Shown here: positions 55,104 through 64,000 of the stretch, one piece after another
Position numbering within the stretch: position 1 is the first letter of the stretch
How the letters are laid out: the number at the start of each line of letters is the position of its first letter
Assembly (NCBI GenBank): GCA_963727535.1
Contig: CAVSGR010000004.1
Coordinates: 62,001-126,000 of the forward strand
DNA from: RBG-16-34-14 sp963727535
Lineage (GTDB): Bacteria; Bacteroidota; Ignavibacteria; Ignavibacteriales; Ignavibacteriaceae
Reading direction: 5' to 3'
Length of the DNA: 64,000 nucleotides
The notes under the pieces: generated by a model
The model's input: only the letters and a program-made list of their open reading frames with translations
What the model was told of the DNA's origin: nothing
Database searches by the model: none
Made by a program: the position numbers and the translations under genes

Positions 55104-56022
55104 TGTCCTTCCAGATTTCCATTACGGCTTCTGCCTGGCGATATCCAGCCATTTCCTGGCTGTCATCTTCTTTGACTCTACCTTGTTCCAGAGCCTGATT
55201 AAGAAGTTCAACGGTTCGATGATCGGGAGGTAATGGTCCATCGATTTTTTCCGGGTTCGCAATGGCAAAATCCAAACCTTCTCGCATAGCAATTGTTAAA
55301 TAGGCTTTTTCCAGATTTTCCCGGATATGTTTCGGTGTTCCCCATGAAAAATTAGATAACCCAACGGTCAAATGTGTACCATTAAGATCAGGATCATTTC
55401 TGATTAATCGCATCGCATCTAACCCGATATTAACAAGACCGTAAGTATCTGCGCCCACAGGTGCCAATCCCGTATCAATTACTATCTGATCGTTGCGCCG
55501 GTTAGCTTTTGTTGAAAGAAGCTCTACAAAATGTTTTGCTGCTAAATGAACATCTTTTGGATTAAGGCATTGAGCACTTCCATCCTCTGCAAATTTTTCT
55601 GATGCCATTACAATAACCATTGTATCGTACTCTGCTACTAACTCAATCATCTCATCGAGATGTTCACGCGAGGCGGCAAGTGAATTTAGAAGGGGAGCTT
55701 TTCCATTTGCTTTGTCACGGTTATAATTTTTTAGCGCAACTTTCTGATATTCAATAGAAGGATTATCCAAACAAAGAGGTAAAGAACTTGCTTCCTGGAT
55801 AGCAGGAATAACTTCGGGTAAAAAGGCAAGCATTTCTTCCAGCTTTACCTGGATTAAACGTGTTCCATCTATGTTTACATCAAGAAACTCTACTCCAAGG
55901 TCGGTCTGTAATCTTGCTAAGTTCTGATAACCTTCAAGGTTTTTTTCAGTAAAAGATTTACGTGCCCGACCATACGCATTATTTATAAGATCTCCGATTA
56001 TGTGCAGTTTTTTTTCACTCAT
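55087..56022 (-). CDS. methyltetrahydrofolate:corrinoid/homocysteine methyltransferase-like protein (pterin-binding)
   Basis: 311 residues from ATG 56022; an upstream GTG (56034) is open but has no advantage. A pterin-binding TIM barrel: KLHIIGDLINNAYGRARK at the start, LDVNIDGTR (about 46-54), PLCLDNPS, the CH3-THF-binding DTGLAPVGAD segment and LSNFSWGTP (about 226-234). It belongs with AcsE/MtvA/MetH pterin domains that move a methyl group from 5-methyl-THF to a cobalamin protein. It follows the MTHFR gene, which makes 5-methyl-THF, by about 37 bp, so the two probably act in sequence. No corrinoid protein or CO dehydrogenase is in the window. Confidence 0.9.
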   Translation of the reverse strand: MSEKKLHIIGDLINNAYGRARKSFTEKNLEGYQNLARLQTDLGVEFLDVNIDGTRLIQVKLEEMLAFLPEVIPAIQEASSLPLCLDNPSIEYQKVALKNYNRDKANGKAPLLNSLAASREHLDEMIELVAEYDTMVIVMASEKFAEDGSAQCLNPKDVHLAAKHFVELLSTKANRRNDQIVIDTGLAPVGADTYGLVNIGLDAMRLIRNDPDLNGTHLTVGLSNFSWGTPKHIRENLEKAYLTIAMREGLDFAIANPEKIDGPLPPDHRTVELLNQALEQGRVKEDDSQEMAGYRQAEAVMEIWKDSEPAD

Positions 56023-56058
56023 AATTTGTCTCACTTAATTTAAAGTTATTGTGTTTCA

Positions 56059-57615
56059 CTATTCATTTTTTTTGTCGTTCTGCTTTGAAGTGTGGTCCCG
56101 ACCAAGCCAGTGGTTTGCCCACGCAGAGGTTCTGCGTAATTCGTGATTTTGTATTACCGGAACATGATCTAACAATTGCTCTTCTTTCCCATCATGTTTT
56201 AGACGTTCATAAGCACGGAGCCAAATACAATCTCCGAAGCCGTCAACTTCGCAACGTCCTTCACGCGTTCCCCCGCAAGGTCCGTTTCTTTGATTCTTGG
56301 CACATTGAGATTCAGGGCATAAGAAAGTAATATCCGGAAGCGAACAATCACCACAATCTTTACAATCATATAAAGTTATTTTACTGACTTGTTCAAGAGT
56401 CCGCATTACCTTGGGACCCTGGTAGGGGTCTTTTGCATTCTTACAAATCTTTGTTCCCAGTTTGGCAAATGCTTTGTCAGGTTCAAAAAAATTATCATGT
56501 GTCCAGCTTGAAAACTTATAAGAGAAATTTTTGTGTTTTGACTTAGTTTTCGATTTAGTATTTACTACCGCAGGATTTGCAAGACCGGTTTCCGGATCTT
56601 CATCATAGTAAAAGTATTCACCTTCCCTGGAAAACCTGATTTCTTTAGCAAACTGTTTCCAATCATCTGCAGAAAAAGTTTGTTCGATTTCCATAATCTT
56701 TTTTATAGTTGACAGGTTTGAAATACCGCCAAGATAAGCACCCCGGTAACCTAATCCTTTATAAATTGCAATTTGCTTTGCAGCGAATTCATAAAAAAAG
56801 TCTTTCCCTCTATCTTCAGATTTTTCCTGTTTCTCACATAATTCCAAAAGAGCAGGGCTTACAACAACACCTGGAATTTTCCCTGAATAGAATATTCTTG
56901 CAACCTTCGGATTTAAGAGATACACATTTCCTATTAATGGGATATGCTGCATGCCGTGGTTTGCCATATACGATTTCAATTCATGAATTTTCCGTGAGTC
57001 AAAACCAACCTGGTTAATAATATAATGAGCTCCGCATTCAATTTTTTTCTGAAGTTTCAGGTATTGCGGAATAACTTCACCCTCATATAGTTTATAATTA
57101 GTTGTTACAGCACCGATCAAAAATTGTGTTTTCTTTAATCGTTGAATTTCTTTCGTACTTCTGAATTGTTTAATATCATAACCCTGGTTCATTTTATTAA
57201 GCATCGAAATAAGTCCGATAGAATCAATATCAAAAACAGGTTTTGCCATTCCTTCATTACCAGCTACAGGATAATCGCCGGTTATGGCTAAAATATTATT
57301 GAACCCTTCACTATTTAAAAACCATGCCTGGCTTTCCAAACCATTTCTATTCAGGTCTTTACAAGACATATGAATTACAACTTCTTTACCTGAATATAAA
57401 ATTGGTTTAGCAAGAGCATGAGGTGCCATTTGCGGATTACCGCCAGCATTATCTGTAATAGATACCCAATCAATTAAAGAACAGTCTGATAATTCATTTG
57501 CAAAAGTTCGGGCTTTTAAGGCTTTTTCTCCAGCCATAGATTCACGAATAGAAACTAATTCAACCCCGAAAAGAAAATTGCTGGTTTGATATAATTTTTC
57601 TTGTAGAGTCTGCAT
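56059..57615 (-). CDS. methylenetetrahydrofolate reductase fused to an MTHFR_C/MetV-like cysteine-rich domain
   Basis: 518 residues. The N-terminal part (about 1-300) is the MetF-type flavin barrel that reduces 5,10-methylene-THF to 5-methyl-THF (FGVELVSIRES, SITDNAGGNPQMAP, ILAITGDYPV, GAHYIINQVGFD, PLIGNVYLLNP, ISNLSTIKKI). A lysine-rich linker joins a C-terminal cysteine-rich domain (about 410-500): CKDCGDC, LCPESQCAKNQ, GPCGGTREGRCEV, GDCIW. This is the MTHFR_C/MetV-type domain that binds an iron-sulfur cluster or zinc in acetogen-like MetVF enzymes. The fusion suggests an electron donor other than plain NADH. ATG 57615 start; followed by the methyltransferase gene. Confidence 0.92.
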   Translation of the reverse strand: MQTLQEKLYQTSNFLFGVELVSIRESMAGEKALKARTFANELSDCSLIDWVSITDNAGGNPQMAPHALAKPILYSGKEVVIHMSCKDLNRNGLESQAWFLNSEGFNNILAITGDYPVAGNEGMAKPVFDIDSIGLISMLNKMNQGYDIKQFRSTKEIQRLKKTQFLIGAVTTNYKLYEGEVIPQYLKLQKKIECGAHYIINQVGFDSRKIHELKSYMANHGMQHIPLIGNVYLLNPKVARIFYSGKIPGVVVSPALLELCEKQEKSEDRGKDFFYEFAAKQIAIYKGLGYRGAYLGGISNLSTIKKIMEIEQTFSADDWKQFAKEIRFSREGEYFYYDEDPETGLANPAVVNTKSKTKSKHKNFSYKFSSWTHDNFFEPDKAFAKLGTKICKNAKDPYQGPKVMRTLEQVSKITLYDCKDCGDCSLPDITFLCPESQCAKNQRNGPCGGTREGRCEVDGFGDCIWLRAYERLKHDGKEEQLLDHVPVIQNHELRRTSAWANHWLGRDHTSKQNDKKNE

Positions 57616-57767
57616 TTATTTGCTAGTTGAAGTGCATCTGTAAGGAATGTTGAAAATTAAATTCATACTATCCCTGAATTTAACTAATCTTAAAGTAATT
57701 AGTTTGCTATTAAATGAGTTGGTAGAAGATAATCTGAGTAAAAACAATTTTTTGACTCTAAGAAGAG

Positions 57768-57839
<72 letters not shown>

Positions 57840-57911
57840 ATATTCTGGTTGAAGTAAAAATAGCTAACGTGTATATCTTATTCAAGAAATGGATTTGTTG
57901 TTTCGTTTAAA

Positions 57912-57943
57912 ATAAAAAAGCCTGGTACTTTAAATACCAGGCT
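57912..57943 (-). terminator. intrinsic terminator of the small membrane protein gene
   Basis: On the - strand, AGCCTGGTA / TACCAGGCT stem with a 7-nt loop runs into TTTTTTATT. It lies 25 bp after the stop of the gene at 57968. Confidence 0.88.
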
Positions 57944-57967
57944 GATGATGAGCTATTAGAGAGATTT

Positions 57968-58240
57968 TTATTCGTCATGTAATTTTTTATGCAATGAATA
58001 GTGATATAGGGGAATAAATCCAATTGCAAAAGCTATAATAAAATCTGTGGCTTCTATAGCAAAGTATCCGGTGTTAAAAAAGTTAGCAACAACAAAATAT
58101 GTGACTAATAATGTTGTTAAAGCTATTGTGAATCCTGCTATTCCTACGAGAAAAGGCTGAAATAAAAATGTTTTTAATTTATACGTTATGTATGTACTTC
58201 TTTTTACCGGGCTTACATTAGTTATTGTTATAGTGCTCAC
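57968..58240 (-). CDS. small membrane protein, function unknown
   Basis: 90 residues from GTG 58240, chosen because GAGGT lies 4-5 bases upstream. Two membrane helices (about 29-52 and 62-80) flank a short loop; the N terminus is basic and the C terminus ends HYSLHKKLHDE. I recognise no family. It is transcribed alone: a terminator follows, and 165 bp without other features separate it from the KGD gene upstream. Confidence 0.75.
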   Translation of the reverse strand: MSTITITNVSPVKRSTYITYKLKTFLFQPFLVGIAGFTIALTTLLVTYFVVANFFNTGYFAIEATDFIIAFAIGFIPLYHYSLHKKLHDE

Positions 58241-58405
58241 AAATACCTCGTTTATGTTTTTATCTACAGAGGCAACTGCAATGCCGTAAAAAAGATGCTT
58301 AAATGCGAAATTTTAGAAACATTTATGAGACGTTATTGTTTAGTTTCAATAATTGGTTTTCAAATTGAAACAGGGCCCAAGAATAGATTTGAGGGGATAG
58401 ATGAA

Positions 58406-62029
<3,624 letters not shown>

Positions 62030-62132
62030 TTTATCCGGGTTATTGTAATTTTACCTTTGATGATTGTAAATTTATCAAACTAAATAAAGAAATCATAGTT
62101 AACTTTTTTTTGCATAAAAACATTAAACATAA

Positions 62133-62732
62133 GTGAAAACATTAACCAAATCTGCCGTAGATAGTAATCCAATCAAACAGTTTGCCAAGTGGTATAAAGT
62201 GATATTAAAATCGGGTATAAAAGAGCCAACTGCAATGTCAATTGCCACTGCGACAAAAAAAGGAGTTCCTTCGGTCAGAACTGTGCTGTTAAAAGGTTTT
62301 GATGAAAGCGGTTTTCTCTTTTTCACTAATTATAAAAGCAGAAAGGGAAAGGAGCTAACAGAAAATCCCGTTGCTGAATTGTTCTTTTATTGTAGGGAAT
62401 TGCAAAGACAGGTAAGAATTTCAGGTAAAGTTGAGAAGGTTACTAAACAGGAATCTGAAGATTATTTTAACAGCAGACCATTAAAAAGCAGAATTGGTGC
62501 GTGGGCTTCTAAACAAAGTGAAGTAATTCCTGACAGGGAATATCTTGAAGAACAATTTAAACAGTTTTCAAAAGAATATCAGAAGGATGTTCCGCTTCCT
62601 TCGTATTGGGGAGGTTTCAGATTAATTCCTGAGCGATTTGAATTCTGGCAGGGAAGAGAGAACAGATTACACGATAGAATTTGTTATATCAAGAAAAATA
62701 GTAAATGGAAGATTGTGAGATTGGCGCCATAA
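62133..62732 (+). CDS. pdxH: pyridoxamine 5'-phosphate oxidase
   Basis: 199 residues, close to the usual ~210. FMN-binding split-barrel fold: EPTAMSIATATKKGVPSVRTVLLKG near the start, FFTNYKSRKGKEL, the SRPLKSRIGAWAS helix, and the family end with PERFEFWQGRENRLHDRI..W.IVRLAP. It oxidises pyridoxine or pyridoxamine 5'-phosphate to pyridoxal 5'-phosphate with FMN and oxygen, so the organism meets oxygen at least at times. GTG start at 62133; no strong ribosome binding site. It is divergent from the KGD gene and convergent with the ABC exporter. Confidence 0.95.
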   Translation: MKTLTKSAVDSNPIKQFAKWYKVILKSGIKEPTAMSIATATKKGVPSVRTVLLKGFDESGFLFFTNYKSRKGKELTENPVAELFFYCRELQRQVRISGKVEKVTKQESEDYFNSRPLKSRIGAWASKQSEVIPDREYLEEQFKQFSKEYQKDVPLPSYWGGFRLIPERFEFWQGRENRLHDRICYIKKNSKWKIVRLAP

Positions 62733-62765
62733 AGAATTTTGTTGTAGATTATTTTTTTGTTTTTG

Positions 62766-62816
62766 ACCTCTCCCTTCGTCCCTCTCCTTAGTAAGGAGAG
62801 GGAAACAGGGTGAGGT
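62766..62816. repeat. CCTCTCC palindromic repeat between convergent genes
   Basis: Arms CCCTCTCCTT (62780-62789) and AAGGAGAGGG (62793-62802) are nested in ACCTCTCCCT..AGGGTGAGGT ends. This is a common bacterial intergenic palindrome. Lying between pdxH and the exporter, which converge, it may also end transcription in both directions. Confidence 0.7.
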
Positions 62817-62823
62817 TAAATCT

Positions 62824-63943
62824 CTAATGCCATTTAAACATTTTTAATCCAAGCGAGAAAAAGACAATTCCCATCCCGGTCAAAACAAAAAACGGAATTG
62901 CAATTTCCTGGAAACCTGCGCCTTCAATAAAAATGCTTCTGACACTATCTGCAAGTAACGTTAACGGTAGAATTTTAATAATAGGAATTATAACATCCGG
63001 GAAATTGTGGTAGCTGAAAAATATTCCGGATAGAACAATCATTGGTGTAAGGACTGCGTTTATAAGTCCGTTGCCCGCTTCTGTGCTTGCCGTGCGTGAA
63101 GCAATTAGAAACGCGATTCCTGCAAAAGCAAAATTACTTACAAGGAAAATCAGAATAAGAGCGAGGACACTTCCCTGGATTGTAATTCCAAAAACCAAAT
63201 AAGCAAAAAAGAAAAGCAAACAAGCTTCTAAAAAATTCATAGTAGCTCTACCTACAAGCAAAGAAATAAGAAAGTGAGATTTCTTCATCGGCGTTGCAAT
63301 CATTCTTCTTAAAAGTTTTTTTGCTCTTCTATCGATAATGCCAAAACTCAAACCCCAAACTGAAGACATCATAACTCCCATTGCTATAAGTCCGGGGATA
63401 AAAAAATCAATATACCGTGTTCCTTTAACGGTTAACGGCTCAACATTACTTTCATCATTGTAAGTTTCTTTATTCTGAACTAATCTTGAAAGTGCAAGGT
63501 AAGTAAGCTGTCCATCAGGACTTACAGGATCGAAATGATATTTGGTTCCGTTTTTTGTTTCTTCTACAATTAAACTTATCTCCCCACGTTTAAGAAGTAT
63601 TGTCGCTTCTTTCCAATTGACTTCTTGAAAAAAGAAAGTTGTATTGCCGAGCTTCTTATCTTTTATTACAAGTTTGTATTCGTCTTTGTCTTTTCCTTTA
63701 ATCTTTTCAGTTCTGTTTTTAAGAAAATCTTCAAACTCCAGATCTGAAGAAGGCTGCTGTTGATTTACTATTACAGCAATATGTTTTTCAACATTTGCCT
63801 TTTGCGTGAATGCGATTCCCAGCCCTAAAGCCATTAGAATAGGGAAGATAACTCCCCAGAAAAGAACTTCAGGTTGGCGAAATAAGTTCTTTAAAGTAAG
63901 AGATAATCAACATCGAGAGTTGTTTCGGTTTAAAGCTTTTCAT
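62824..63943 (-). pseudogene. ABC-2 type exporter permease with a +1 frame break near its start
   Basis: The gene begins at ATG 63943, one base after the upstream ATPase stop, with MKSFKPKQLSMLIISYFKEL. One extra base near 63880 then leads to a stop at 63869-63871. Removing it gives ..FRQPEVLFWGVIFPILMALGLGIAF, joining the long frame to 62824. The long frame (336 residues from 63834) has the extracellular loop and five to six C-terminal membrane helices, with FIPGLIAMGVMMSSVWGLSFG and IDRRAKKLLRRMIATPM of the ABC-2 family. Restart at 63834 would lack the first membrane helix. It pairs with the ATPase at the window edge. Confidence 0.8.
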
Positions 63944-63944
63944 A

Positions 63945-64000
63945 TTAGTCTTCCAAATGTCTTCCGGCTAATGAGATAAACAAATCGTCGAGAGTTTTTC
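63945..64000 (-). CDS. ABC exporter ATPase, C-terminal end (partial)
   Basis: The last 18 codons of an ABC ATPase that extends beyond the right edge. They read KTLDDLFISLAGRHLED, matching the usual end of drug/daunorubicin-type ABC ATPases (TLEDVFLxLTGRxLxE). The stop is one base from the start of the permease gene, the normal arrangement of these two-gene exporters. Confidence 0.8.
   Translation of the reverse strand, partial: KTLDDLFISLAGRHLED

Overview
Organism. The window is AT-rich and carries a secreted protein whose C-terminal tail contains NFPNPFNPST and ends GIYFYQL..KKMVLLK (3295-4836). That type A type-IX-secretion sorting tail is typical of the Ignavibacteria/Chlorobi/Bacteroidota side of the tree. 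A multifunctional KGD-type 2-oxoglutarate dehydrogenase and the abundance of Hanks kinases with PD40 propellers fit a free-living Ignavibacteria-like bacterium. This assignment is inference.

Layout. 1-2900: ECF sigma factor and a small membrane partner, an ABC transporter collapsed into a broken ATPase-permease fusion, and the tail of a lost outer-membrane receptor. 3295-7824: T9SS cargo protein, GAF-SpoIIE phosphatase, double ABM-domain protein and an unknown protein. 7850-52709, all on +: a 45 kb array of fourteen Ser/Thr kinase genes (K1-K14), one kinase-less relative, two zinc peptidases, a cupredoxin-like protein and a STAS protein. 52794-64000, mostly on -: housekeeping genes (methyltransferase, two tRNAs, amidohydrolase, methyl-THF methyltransferase, MTHFR, KGD), pdxH on +, and a second damaged ABC exporter.

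The kinase array. Every kinase starts with almost the same 270-residue catalytic domain. Nine continue through one membrane helix into a PD40/TolB-type beta-propeller (K2-K7, K9, K10, K13). Five continue into a TolB-N/FlgO-like domain and TPRs (K1, K8, K11, K12, K14; K8 and K12 have a helix, the others are soluble). Sensor halves diverge far more than kinase halves.

Most unusual signal. Nine of these fifteen genes are preceded by a short ORF that copies the kinase start (MIGxTILHYKILEKLGEG) and then runs into a small palindrome. In six cases the leader stop overlaps the next start as ATGA; a seventh would if one extra base were removed. In three leaders the two start codons lie exactly 95 nt apart. 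A second pattern is that all ten frame breaks I find in the kinases and their leaders go the same way (+1). A third is palindromic repeats inserted in frame inside kinase genes. Together they suggest a kinase family expanding and diversifying under attack by small palindromic elements, possibly with leader-coupled translation. Whether the breaks are biological or assembly errors cannot be decided from the sequence alone.
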